Below are positions 26,393-34,551 of a stretch of 64,000 bases of DNA, in pieces. Position 1 is the first letter of the stretch, and each line of letters starts with the position of its first letter. The notes beneath the pieces are model-generated. The model was not told where the DNA came from. It saw nothing but the letters and a program-made list of their open reading frames with translations, and made no database searches. The stretch covers positions 1 through 64,000 of the forward strand of contig CAWEWZ010000004.1 of the NCBI GenBank assembly GCA_963812885.1, written 5' to 3'. Source of the stretch: Bog-756 sp963812885. GTDB taxonomy: Bacteria; Actinomycetota; Acidimicrobiia; Acidimicrobiales; RAAP-2. The position numbers and the translations under genes were made by a program.

Positions 26393-27448
26393 TCAGCGGA
26401 GGTGGGCGGCGGCCCGGCCCGAGTAAGCCGGCAGGTCGAGGTAGCTCTTGATGCCCGGCTCGGCGGCGACCACCTCGGGGACCGCGCTCACACAGTGGGT
26501 GGCCGTGGCCACCACCCCCGGGTTGCGGATCAGACCGGCGGAGATGGATTCGGGGTGCCAGCCGTGGAAGGTGACCCTGGCCGTCGGATCACCGGTCACC
26601 TCGACCTCGAACCGCTCGCCCTCGGGGCCGAACGACCACGCCGGGTCGAGATGGTCCTGGCCCATGAACCAGTTGGTCCGCACGGTGATCACCGGCTCGT
26701 CCCGGACGGTGGCCTGCCAGCAGAATTTCTGGGCCGCGATGCGCCCCGGTCGGATGGGGCCGATGGGCGAGTCGATCGGGGCGGTGGCCACGGCCACCTG
26801 GTGGTCGATGATCAGATCGGGGTCCAACCCGAACCCGAGAGCGTGACCGACCATGGCGATCGACTGGCCGAACCCGTCGCCCAGGATGGCCGGCATCATG
26901 CTCGAGGCCGCCTCTTCGGGCGTCTTGCCGAAGAGCATGATGTCACCCACGACGGCCGGCGCCCCGTAGGAGCGGATGTCCGAGAACTCCTCGGCCCGGA
27001 CATGGGTGATGGACTGGGACAGCGCCGACACCATGAGGGGGAAGCGCTCGGTGATGCCCCCGGGATGAATGCCGGTGCCGTGCACGGTGGCCCGGCCCGC
27101 TGCACAGGCGGCCTCGATGCGCGACTCGTCACGCCCCCCGGGAAAGAACCAATTCAGCGGTGTCACCACGTTCTTGCCCGACTCCAGCAGTCGGGCCACC
27201 ACCGCCGGCTCGGCCATGAAAGGTGCATAGATCACGCAGTCGGCGTCGAGGGCGATCAGCTCATCGATGTCGTTGGTGGCCACCACGCCCAGCGGTTGCC
27301 CCCCGCACAGTTCGCCGACATCGCGACCCGCCTTGTCGGCGCTGTGCACCCAGCATCCGACCAGCTCCAGATCGGGATGGGCGAGCACGCCGGCGATGGC
27401 CGCCCGCCCGACACCTCCCGTGGCCCACTGGATGACTCGGATGGTCAT
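26393..27448 (-). CDS. Dihydrodipicolinate reductase-like NAD(P)-binding protein
   Basis: 351 residues. 'VIQWATGGVGRAAIAGVLAH' is the dinucleotide site and 'HPDLELVGCWVHSADKAGRD' the region typical of the actinobacterial family annotated as dihydrodipicolinate reductase or 2,4-diaminopentanoate dehydrogenase-like. 'NVVTPLNWFFPGG' and 'HGTGIHPGGITERF' are further landmarks. True lysine-pathway DapB is shorter, so a different substrate is likely. ATG 27448 is first in a two-gene minus-strand unit with the SDR. Confidence 0.78.
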   Translation of the reverse strand: MTIRVIQWATGGVGRAAIAGVLAHPDLELVGCWVHSADKAGRDVGELCGGQPLGVVATNDIDELIALDADCVIYAPFMAEPAVVARLLESGKNVVTPLNWFFPGGRDESRIEAACAAGRATVHGTGIHPGGITERFPLMVSALSQSITHVRAEEFSDIRSYGAPAVVGDIMLFGKTPEEAASSMMPAILGDGFGQSIAMVGHALGFGLDPDLIIDHQVAVATAPIDSPIGPIRPGRIAAQKFCWQATVRDEPVITVRTNWFMGQDHLDPAWSFGPEGERFEVEVTGDPTARVTFHGWHPESISAGLIRNPGVVATATHCVSAVPEVVAAEPGIKSYLDLPAYSGRAAAHLR

Positions 27449-27535
27449 GCTGTTCCCCCTGTTTCGGCGGTGACGGTGACGGTTGCGACGAAGGTACACG
27501 CCCGCATCCCGGGTCCACGGTCCGGTGACACCCCC

Positions 27536-27586
27536 TTGCGCCGGGTCGGGGAACTCTCTATTATTCCACTAAGCACTTAGTGGAAT
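27536..27586 (+). promoter_or_regulatory. Promoter and 24-bp operator of the YtrA-type regulator
   Basis: -35 TTGCGC (27536-27541), 17-base spacer, -10 TATTAT (27559-27564). A perfect inverted repeat with 11-base arms, ATTCCACTAAG (27563-27573) and CTTAGTGGAAT (27576-27586), separated by CA, overlaps the -10 and the start point. It is the expected binding site of the GntR-type regulator encoded at 27595. Confidence 0.7.
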
Positions 27587-27594
27587 GAGGATAC

Positions 27595-27987
27595 GTGATC
27601 GAGTTCCAACTGGACCCCGCCTCGGGCGTGGCCACCTATCTCCAGTTGGTCCAGCAGGTGCATCAGGCGTTGCGCCTCGGGCTGCTCGAGCCCGGGGACC
27701 AACTTCCGACCGCCCAGCAGGTGGTGGGCCGGCTGGCCATCAACCCCAACACGGTCCACAAGGCCTACCGCGAGCTCGAACGCGACGGCCTGGTGCGGGC
27801 CCGCCCCGGGCAGGGGACCTTCGTGGTGGGGACCCTTCCCCGCTCCGATCCGGCCACCCAGTCCCGGCTCTTCGCCTCGCTGGCCGACTGGATCCGGTCG
27901 GCCCGGGCCGCCGGGCTCGGGCCCGACGACATCGAGGCCATCTACCGGACGACGTTCCGCAACGCCTTCGCCGAGGGAGTGGCATGA
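27595..27987 (+). CDS. GntR family transcriptional regulator, YtrA type
   Basis: 130 residues: an N-terminal winged helix ('VATYLQLVQQVHQALRLGLL', 'QLPTAQQVVGRLAINPNTVH', 'GLVRARPGQGTFVVG') and a short ~50-residue tail. This is the size of the YtrA subfamily, which usually represses adjacent ABC transporters. GTG 27595 follows GAGG; the stop overlaps the ABC ATPase ATG (ATGA). The 24-bp palindrome just upstream implies autoregulation of the three-gene operon. Confidence 0.9.
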   Translation: MIEFQLDPASGVATYLQLVQQVHQALRLGLLEPGDQLPTAQQVVGRLAINPNTVHKAYRELERDGLVRARPGQGTFVVGTLPRSDPATQSRLFASLADWIRSARAAGLGPDDIEAIYRTTFRNAFAEGVA

Positions 27988-28880
27988 CCGCCGTCCTCGA
28001 GACCGAGGGACTGGGCAAACGATACCGGCGCCGATGGGCGCTCCGGGACTGCTCCCTCTCCATTCCCGAAGGAAAGGTCGTCGGCCTGGTCGGACCGAAC
28101 GGGGCGGGCAAGACGACGCTCTTGCATCTGGCCGTCGGGCTGTTGACCCCGACCGAAGGCTCCGTCACCGTGCTCGGCCGCACGCCGGCCGCCGACCCGG
28201 TTCAACTGGCCCGTGTCGGGTTCGTCGCTCAGGACACGCCCACCTATGCCCGGCTGACCGTGGCTCAACACCTCCGCATGGGGGCGCTGCTGAATCCCAC
28301 CTGGGACGAGGCGGTGGCCGCGGCACGCATCGAGCGACTCGACCTCGACCCGGGTCAGCGCGTCGGCTCCCTGTCCGGGGGCCAGCGGGCCCAACTGGCC
28401 CTCACCCTCGCCGTCGCCAAGCGGCCCCATCTCCTCCTTCTGGACGAACCCGTCGCCAGTCTGGATCCGCTGGCCAGGCGCGAATTCCTGCAGGTGCTCA
28501 TGGAGGTTGTGGCCGAGCACGGGGTCACCGTCGTACTGTCCTCGCATCTCGTGGCCGACCTGGAGCGGGTCTGCGATCACCTCGTCATCCTGGTGGCGTC
28601 ACAGGTGCAGCTGGCCGGGGACGTCGCCGGCCTGCTGGCCGAGCACCGACGCATCTCCGGTCCCCGCCGGCCCGGAGGACCGCCCCCGGACCAGGAGATC
28701 ATCGAGGAGAGCGGGACAGAACGGCAGAGCACGATGCTGGTCCGCACGTGCGCCCCGATCCTCGACCCGGAGTGGACGTCGGTGCCGGTCACCCTGGAAG
28801 ACGTCGTGCTCGCCTATATGGGCCGGGCGCGCGGGGGAGTGCGCCCACCTGCTCCGGCTGGCTTGGAGGTGGTCCGGTGA
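27984..28880 (+). CDS. ABC transporter ATP-binding protein
   Basis: 298 residues. Walker A 'VGPNGAGKTTLLHLAVG', signature 'SLSGGQRAQLAL', Walker B 'LLLLDEPVASLDPLARRE' and the switch His in 'VVLSSHLVADL' are all intact. The last ~80 residues form the extra domain of drug or peptide exporters. ATG overlaps the regulator stop and the stop overlaps the permease GTG, so the three genes are one tight operon. YtrA-controlled ABC pairs often respond to cell-wall-active compounds; the substrate is not known. Confidence 0.92.
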   Translation: MTAVLETEGLGKRYRRRWALRDCSLSIPEGKVVGLVGPNGAGKTTLLHLAVGLLTPTEGSVTVLGRTPAADPVQLARVGFVAQDTPTYARLTVAQHLRMGALLNPTWDEAVAAARIERLDLDPGQRVGSLSGGQRAQLALTLAVAKRPHLLLLDEPVASLDPLARREFLQVLMEVVAEHGVTVVLSSHLVADLERVCDHLVILVASQVQLAGDVAGLLAEHRRISGPRRPGGPPPDQEIIEESGTERQSTMLVRTCAPILDPEWTSVPVTLEDVVLAYMGRARGGVRPPAPAGLEVVR

Positions 28881-29941
28881 TCCGGTTCGCGACGATCCAA
28901 TTCCGAATGCAGGCCGTCATCGCACTCGTCGGCCTGCTGGTGATGGCGGTGCTCCTCGCCGTGACCGGACCCCACCTGGTGCACGTCTACGACGCCACCG
29001 TCGGCAGCTGCCAAGCACACGGAGACTGTTCCGCGGCAACGACGTTCTTCTTGCGGACCTACCGCGGGATCCAGATCGGCGTCGACGCCCTCGTCGTCGT
29101 GGTGCCGGGAATCCTCGGGGTCTTCTGGGGGGCGCCGCTCGTCGCCCGCGAGCTCGAGGCCGGGACCTACAGACTGTCTTGGACCCAGAGCGTCACCCGA
29201 ACCCGTTGGTTGGCCGTCAAGCTGGCCATGGTCGGGCTGTCCACAATGGCCGTCGCCGGTCTCGTGAGCCTGATGGCCACCTGGTGGTCCAGTCCCGTCG
29301 ATCGGGTGAACCTGAGCGTCTTCACCTCGTTCGACCAGCGGGCCCTCGTCCCCATGGGCTTCGCGCTCTTCGCCTTCGCGTTGGGGGTCACCGCCGGGGT
29401 GGTACTCCGTCGGACCGTTCCGGCCATGGCCACGACGCTGGTGGCCTTCGTGGCCACCAGGTTGCTCATGAACCACTACGTCGTGCCCCGGTTGCTGTCA
29501 CCGACCGTTCGCGGCTATCCACTCGGTCCCCAGACCATCCAGGGGTACGGCAGCATGAACGGCGGGCCGTTCAATCTCTTCGCCGGAGCTCCGAACCTCC
29601 CCAACGCATGGATCTACTCGACGGCCATCGTCGACAAGGCCGGCCACGCTCTCACCTCCGCGGAGCTCGCACGCGCCTGCCCGACGCTGGTGGCGAACCA
29701 GGGGGGACCGCCGGCGGTGGGTACCGGTGGAGCGGCCCGTGCCGTTCCCGCCCCAGCCGGGGCGGCCAGGACTCTGCAGGAGTGCATCGCCAAGGTCGGC
29801 ACCTCGTTCCATGACGTGGTGACGTTCCAGCCCGGCAGCCACTACTGGCCCCTCCAGTGGTACGAGCTGGCCGTCTACCTCGGTGCCGCCTGTGTTCTCG
29901 GTGCGGTCTCACTGTGGTGGGTCCGCAAGAGGATCGCCTGA
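28877..29941 (+). CDS. ABC transporter permease
   Basis: 354 residues with about six membrane segments, including 'AVIALVGLLVMAVLLAV' (~15-32), 'ALVVVVPGILGVFWGA', 'AMVGLSTMAVAGLVSLM', 'MGFALFAFALGVTAGVV', 'TTLVAFVATRLLM' and a C-terminal 'YLGAACVLGAVSLWWV'. 'ELEAGTYRLSWTQSVTRTRW' matches the cytosolic coupling region of ABC-2 type permeases of this class. A large extracytoplasmic loop (~200-330) precedes the last helix. GTG start overlaps the ATPase stop. Confidence 0.87.
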   Translation: MIRFATIQFRMQAVIALVGLLVMAVLLAVTGPHLVHVYDATVGSCQAHGDCSAATTFFLRTYRGIQIGVDALVVVVPGILGVFWGAPLVARELEAGTYRLSWTQSVTRTRWLAVKLAMVGLSTMAVAGLVSLMATWWSSPVDRVNLSVFTSFDQRALVPMGFALFAFALGVTAGVVLRRTVPAMATTLVAFVATRLLMNHYVVPRLLSPTVRGYPLGPQTIQGYGSMNGGPFNLFAGAPNLPNAWIYSTAIVDKAGHALTSAELARACPTLVANQGGPPAVGTGGAARAVPAPAGAARTLQECIAKVGTSFHDVVTFQPGSHYWPLQWYELAVYLGAACVLGAVSLWWVRKRIA

Positions 29942-30176
29942 ATCGAGGCTTCGTGCGGGAGGTTCCGGGAGGGACCCCGGCGACCGGGAGTACGTGATTC
30001 CGGCTCGTCGAGCAGTACCCGCATCTCCAGCCGGGTGGGGCAACGGGTCTCTGACCAGGGACGACCCTGCCGATCCGGCCGCGGGCGGCGGGACCGTCAA
30101 TTGTCCACCTGACCAGGGTAAAGATCCTTCGCAGGGAGGTCGATAGGAGGGGGACGACAGACACGGGCGGAGGCCC

Positions 30177-31808
30177 ATGGACGGTACCAAGCAGGATGCG
30201 CTGACCGACACGATCGGGGTGGAGGCTGACGTACTGGCGCGCCGTCGGTTCTGGCTGGCCCATATGCGGATCGGATTCGGGATCTTCCTGATCGAGACGC
30301 TCGTCGTCATGCTGTATCTGGATCTCACCCCCGCGGGACCTCACCGCCCCCTGTTGTGGGCTATCGCCGCCGGCTGGTTGGCGTTCGCATCGGCCGGTCT
30401 CCTGCTGGCGCCGAGGATCGCCTCTCGACCGTGGCGGTCCACATACTCGGTCACCTGGACAGTGGCCTCCACCTACGCGGTGGGACTCGTCGCCGCTCTG
30501 GACGTGGGGTTGGCCAGTCCCATTCTGTTCCTCCTCTTTCTTCCGCTGGTCTACGGAACGCTGATGTTCTCCCCCCGGGCGGCGACGGCCTGTGGCGCGT
30601 CGGCGATCCTGTCCCTGGCCATGGTCCGGGTCCTCGACCAGCACGGTGGGGTGGCCGAGGGTCGGGCCTTCATGCTCTTCGCCGCGCTGGCCGGAGCCGC
30701 CATTCTGTCGGTGGCGGCGTCAGTCAACCGGACCCACATCGAGCAACACGAGAAGCAACTCCTGGCGGCACTGGCCGAGCTCGCCAGTACCGACGAACTG
30801 ACCGGGTGTGCCGTGCGGCGGATCCTGCGGCAGCGCACCGAGGAGGAGATCCAGAGGGCGATGCGCACCCAGAGCCCGCTCAGCCTCCTGATGATCGATG
30901 TGGACCGGTTCAAGTCAGTCAATGACAACTACGGCCACGTCGTCGGCGATCGGGTCCTGGCCAACATCGGCAGGATCCTCCTCCAAAACGTGCGGGCTTT
31001 CGACGTGGCCAGCCGGCTCGGTGGTGATGAGTTTGCCCTGCTCCTCCCGGAGACCGACGAGCGGGGCGCCGTCATGGTCGCCGAGCGGATCGTGCGGGAC
31101 CTGGCCAACAACGGCGAGGTACCGGTGACGTTGAGTATCGGTACGAGTTGCCTCGATCGATCGAGTCCCACGGTGGAGCATCTCTTCGACGAGGCCGACC
31201 TGGCTCTCTACGAGGCCAAACGATCGGGACGCGACGCCATCGCCGTCCGGGGGGTGGGGGCGTCGTCGGGAGGCAGCATCGGCACCGTCGAGCGGGACGG
31301 CCCCGGCGGACAAAGCCGTACTCGCTGCGCTGACCCGGGAGTGCTGCCATCGGATGGCCGCGGTGCCCTCCCTCGAGAGGCAAGGCCCTGCTGGCCGTCG
31401 ATGTGCCGGCGCTGGCCTCCGAGGTCGGCGTCCCCGTGCTCCTGCTCCTGGGCGACCGGAGTCCCACATGGGCCCACGACATCACGATCGAGACCCAGGC
31501 GGCGATCCCTCGATCCGAGCTGGTCGTCCTGCCCGACGTCGGGCATGAAGCCATTGACGCCACGCCTCACCGGCTCGTTCGGGAGCTGGACCGGTTTCTT
31601 CTCGAAGCCACCGGAGGCAACGCGTATCCGTCACGCCCCGACGGCGACGCGCTCAGGGCACCTGCGCGGTCAACAGCCGCGAGCAGGACCAAGGTCGCAG
31701 GCCGTCGTCCCGGCCGGCGAAATACCGCTCGATCAGCTCGTCGCGGCTGGGATGGTCCACCGTCTCCAGTCCGCATTCGCCGACGAACAACTCGATGTCG
31801 AACGGTGA
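30177..31808 (+). CDS. Membrane diguanylate cyclase (GGDEF), with a run-on tail
   Basis: The N-terminal ~180 residues carry about six membrane helices; a short helix then leads to a GGDEF domain (~205-360). The active site is 'SRLGGDEFALLLPE' and an RxxD inhibitory site ('RAFD') sits five residues before it, so it should make c-di-GMP with product inhibition. Substrate-side motif 'DVDRFKSVNDNYGHVVGD' is intact. The domain ends naturally near 'AKRSGRDAIAVRG' (~31250). The remaining ~180 codons are non-conserved in this frame, while other frames encode an alpha/beta-hydrolase fragment. A G6 run at 31249-31254 could hide a frame error. Start ATG 30177. Confidence 0.85.
   Translation: MDGTKQDALTDTIGVEADVLARRRFWLAHMRIGFGIFLIETLVVMLYLDLTPAGPHRPLLWAIAAGWLAFASAGLLLAPRIASRPWRSTYSVTWTVASTYAVGLVAALDVGLASPILFLLFLPLVYGTLMFSPRAATACGASAILSLAMVRVLDQHGGVAEGRAFMLFAALAGAAILSVAASVNRTHIEQHEKQLLAALAELASTDELTGCAVRRILRQRTEEEIQRAMRTQSPLSLLMIDVDRFKSVNDNYGHVVGDRVLANIGRILLQNVRAFDVASRLGGDEFALLLPETDERGAVMVAERIVRDLANNGEVPVTLSIGTSCLDRSSPTVEHLFDEADLALYEAKRSGRDAIAVRGVGASSGGSIGTVERDGPGGQSRTRCADPGVLPSDGRGALPREARPCWPSMCRRWPPRSASPCSCSWATGVPHGPTTSRSRPRRRSLDPSWSSCPTSGMKPLTPRLTGSFGSWTGFFSKPPEATRIRHAPTATRSGHLRGQQPRAGPRSQAVVPAGEIPLDQLVAAGMVHRLQSAFADEQLDVER
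31297..31650 (+). pseudogene. Remnant: C-terminal part of an alpha/beta hydrolase
   Basis: From 31297 one frame reads 'ADKAVLAALTRECCHRMAAV' and, after one extra base near 31378, another continues 'ALASEVGVPVLLLLGDRSPT' and 'SELVVLPDVGHEAIDATPHR' followed by 'LVRELDRFLLEATGG'. This is the last ~110 residues of an alpha/beta hydrolase, with the acid strand (LLLLGDRSP) and the catalytic-His loop (PDVGHEAID). The N-terminal half with the serine nucleophile is missing; the diguanylate cyclase occupies that place. It is most simply a deletion remnant. Confidence 0.6.
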
Positions 31809-32496
31809 CCATCGGGAATGCAGTGCCTCGCCGATATCCTTCGCCACCGGCACGAAGTGCTCCCTGAATTCCCGCCCGAGATCGTCGAGGAGGGATTTGG
31901 GAACGGAGTACTCGAAGACCACCTGCGAGCCCGAGACGCAGGTGGAGACGGTCCGCAACGTGGACCCGACGGCTTCGTCGGTCAGGTACATGGTTACGCC
32001 CAACCATGAGAACAGAGTCGGCTGCGTCCAGTCGAATCCCGAACTGTCGAGTCCGTCCCGTAACGACTGCGACTCGAAGTCGATGGCCACGAACACGTTG
32101 GTCGGGTGCGGAGAGCCCGAGCTCGGCGATCCGTTGCCGTTTCCAACGTTGGGACGACGGATGATCCACTTCGAACACGGACACCGGGTCGTGGGCGGCG
32201 GAACGCCTCCATGCGAACGAATCCAGGCCGGCTCCCAACATCACATACTGGGCGAACGACCCGCGGGCGAGCTGATCCTCGGCATAGCGGGACCGGACCA
32301 CCAAGCTCGCCCGGATCTCGGCGTTGAGTTCCACGGAAAGTTGCGAACTCCGCTTGGCCATGTCCCGCCAGCCCGGACCGACGAGTTCCAAGGCCAAGGC
32401 ATCGTCAAACACCCACGGGGGAGGATCCTCCAGCCGGTGCCGACCCCGGGCCACCGCGGCCATCATGGCGGTGCTGCTCGGCTTGGCCTCCATCAC
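31653..32496 (-). CDS. SAM-dependent methyltransferase, TIGR00027/leucine-carboxyl-methyltransferase-like (one frame break)
   Basis: About 280 residues after repair. The N-terminal frame holds 'FAQYVMLGAGLDSFAWRRSA' (the GAGLD signature of the family) and 'VFEVDHPSSQRWKRQRIAEL'. One extra base in GGG at 32104-32106 shifts to the frame with 'NVFVAIDFESQSLRDGLDSS', 'TLFSWLGVTMYLTDEAV' and 'VDHPSRDELIERYFAGR'. The family is greatly expanded in actinobacteria; substrates are mostly unknown. The start is GTG 32496 or ATG 32493. Convergent with the hydrolase remnant. Confidence 0.82.
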
Positions 32497-32857
32497 CTCA
32501 TCATTTCATGGGGGGATCGGGCGCCTCGGAGCCTGAGCTCGGTTCTGCCCCCCTGGCCGCGGTTATCGTACGGGCCGGCGAAGGGAAGGCGACATGGGCG
32601 AACCTGTCCATCTCCACGGTGGGAGTAGCGGTCAGGAGCGGGCGGGTGGGACCTCGTCCCTCCGGCGGTGTCGATGCTACGAGTCGGTTGCCCTCCGGCC
32701 TGACCATGTCGCATTTTCTGAAATTGGCAAAATTATCGGCTCCAGCCGATACTGATTCTCCCGAATTATCGCCTGTAGCCGATATTTCTGCCCAATTGAA
32801 AAAAGAGGCTTGCCTCGCCGGAGGGGTAACCTGCGCCACCGATCGCCTCGGGGAGCC
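32497..32857. other. 361-base divergent intergenic region
   Basis: No gene was recognised. The part from 32710 to 32810 is strikingly AT-rich against its surroundings and holds the paired palindromes annotated at 32734-32784 and a plausible promoter for the MFS-cNMP gene. The part from 32497 to 32700 is ordinary high-GC sequence without a visible signal. Confidence 0.6.
32724..32784 (+). promoter_or_regulatory. Promoter and paired operators upstream of the MFS-cNMP gene
   Basis: TATCGGCTCCAGCCGATA (32734-32751) is a perfect inverted repeat. TATCGCCTGTAGCCGATA (32767-32784) is a near-copy with one arm mismatch. Start-to-start distance is 33 bases. A possible promoter, -35 TTGGCA (32724-32729) and -10 GATACT (32748-32753, 18-base spacer), encloses the first palindrome. 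The cognate regulator is not encoded next to it. Confidence 0.55.
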
Positions 32858-34504
32858 GTGAGTCGCATCGGCGGGATGGTCAGGGAGTCAGGGGCCTCGT
32901 TGCGCCAGGTCTTCGCCAATCCCGGGCTCCGTCGGGTCAGCTTGGCCTTCGCCGGCTCCATCATCGGTGACTGGGCCTATGCCGTCGCCATCTCCCTCTA
33001 CGCCTACGGGCACGGCGGACCGACGGCGGTCGGTGTCTACAGCGTGGTGCGCTACCTGGCCATGGCGACCTCGGGTCCTCTGCTGAGCTCGCTGGCTGAC
33101 CGACTCCCGAAGAAGCAGGTGATGATCGGCGCCGACCTGGTGCGCTGTCTCCTGGTGGGGGTGGCCGGGGTGGAAGTGGCCACCGGGGGTCCGCCCATCT
33201 CGGTGTACGCCCTGTCCGTCGCCGCGGCCATCGCCGGGACGGCCTTTCGGCCGGCCCAGGCGGCCCTTCTTCCGCTATTGGCCCGGGATCCTGCCGAGCT
33301 CACCGCGGCCAACGCCGCCGCCAGCACGATCGAGAGCATCGGCTTCTTCGCCGGACCGGCGGTGGCTGCCCTCCTGTTGGCGGTGACCGACCTGCAATCG
33401 GTCTTCTTCCTCGACGCCCTCACCTTCGTCTGGTCGGCCGGCCTCGTCGTCGGCCTCCAGACGTCGTCCCCTTCTGCGCTCTCGGAGCCGGAAGACGAGG
33501 GCTCCGACATGTGGGCCGAGCTGACCGCCGGCTTCCGTTTCATCGGCGGCCACCGGGACCTCCGTCTCCTCGTCGGCCTCTTCTTCGCCCAGACGGTCAT
33601 CGCCGGCGCCAGCATGGTGTTCACGGTGGCCATTGCCTTGCAGATGCTCCACCTCGGTCATTCGGGGACCGGACTGCTCTATGCCGTGACCGGCATCGGC
33701 GGGATCGTCGGTGGCGGACTGGCCCTGGTGCTGGCCCAACGGCAACGCCTCTCGTTCGACTTCGGCGTCGGGGTGACCCTATGGGCCGCGCCACTCCTCC
33801 TGGTGGCGGCCTGGCCCACCCTGGCCAGTGCCGTCATCGTGATGGCGCTGATCGGGATCGGAAACTCCGTGGTCGACATCAACGCCTTCACCGTGTTGCA
33901 GCGGCTGGCGCCGGAGGAGGTCATGGGACGGGTGTTCGGCGCCCTCGAGAGCGCGCTGATCGCGGGCATGGCCCTCGGCGCCCTGTTGATGCCCCTCCTC
34001 ATCTCGACGGTCGGCCTGCGCGGCGGGCTGGCGGCGCTGGGGGCGCTGGTGACGTTACTGGCCGTGCTCGGTCTGCCCGGGCTCACCCGTATCGATGCCA
34101 CCACCCTGGCCCCGCCGGCTCTTCCGGTCATCGCCGTCAACCCCATCCTCGCCCCCTTACCCGAGAGGATCAGGGAGCAGCTGGCCCGCTCGCTCACCGA
34201 ACTGCATGTGGCCGCCGGCGAGCTGGTCATCGAGGAGGGTGCGGATGGGGATCTCTATTACATGATCGGGCAGGGGACGGTGGAGGTCACCGCCCGGGGC
34301 GCGGTGGTCAACCACCTCGGACCCGGCGACGGCTTCGGCGAGATCGCCCTGCTGCGTGACGTGCCCCGGCAGGCCACGGTGCGAGCGCTCGAGGATCTCA
34401 CCCTGTACGCCCTCGAACGGGATGACTTCCTCAGGGCCGTGAACGGCGACGGAGAAGCCAATCGGTTGGCCGACATCGAGGTGGCCCGCTTCCTGACCAC
34501 GTGA
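32858..34504 (+). CDS. MFS transporter with C-terminal cyclic-nucleotide-binding domain
   Basis: 548 residues. The first ~415 form a 12-helix MFS transporter of the enterobactin-exporter-like group ('FAGSIIGDWAYAVAISLYAY', 'GPLLSSLADRLPKKQVM'). From ~430 on comes a CAP/cNMP-binding domain: 'GELVIEEGADGDLYYMIGQG', 'GPGDGFGEIALLRDVPRQAT' and 'TVRALEDLTLYALERDDFL'. The phosphate-binding cassette FGEIALL...RQATV retains Glu and Arg, so cyclic-nucleotide binding is plausible. GTG 32858 follows GGGAG; ATG 32876 is an alternative. The fusion suggests export gated by a second messenger. Confidence 0.87.
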   Translation: MSRIGGMVRESGASLRQVFANPGLRRVSLAFAGSIIGDWAYAVAISLYAYGHGGPTAVGVYSVVRYLAMATSGPLLSSLADRLPKKQVMIGADLVRCLLVGVAGVEVATGGPPISVYALSVAAAIAGTAFRPAQAALLPLLARDPAELTAANAAASTIESIGFFAGPAVAALLLAVTDLQSVFFLDALTFVWSAGLVVGLQTSSPSALSEPEDEGSDMWAELTAGFRFIGGHRDLRLLVGLFFAQTVIAGASMVFTVAIALQMLHLGHSGTGLLYAVTGIGGIVGGGLALVLAQRQRLSFDFGVGVTLWAAPLLLVAAWPTLASAVIVMALIGIGNSVVDINAFTVLQRLAPEEVMGRVFGALESALIAGMALGALLMPLLISTVGLRGGLAALGALVTLLAVLGLPGLTRIDATTLAPPALPVIAVNPILAPLPERIREQLARSLTELHVAAGELVIEEGADGDLYYMIGQGTVEVTARGAVVNHLGPGDGFGEIALLRDVPRQATVRALEDLTLYALERDDFLRAVNGDGEANRLADIEVARFLTT

Positions 34505-34511
34505 CGGGTCG

Positions 34512-34551
34512 CCCTCCTGGTTGGACCAGCGTCTCAGGGCCGCCAGGAGGG
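34512..34551. terminator. Inverted repeat between convergent genes
   Basis: CCCTCCTGG (34512-34520) and CCAGGAGGG (34543-34551) are perfect 9-base arms with a 22-base loop, between the stop of the MFS gene (+) and the last codons of the methyltransferase (-). It may serve as a bidirectional terminator, although no T tract follows. Confidence 0.35.

Noticed and set aside
29942..30176. The leader of the diguanylate cyclase considered as a c-di-GMP riboswitch
   Set aside because: No conserved riboswitch core (GNRA tetraloop/receptor arrangement) could be recognised by eye.
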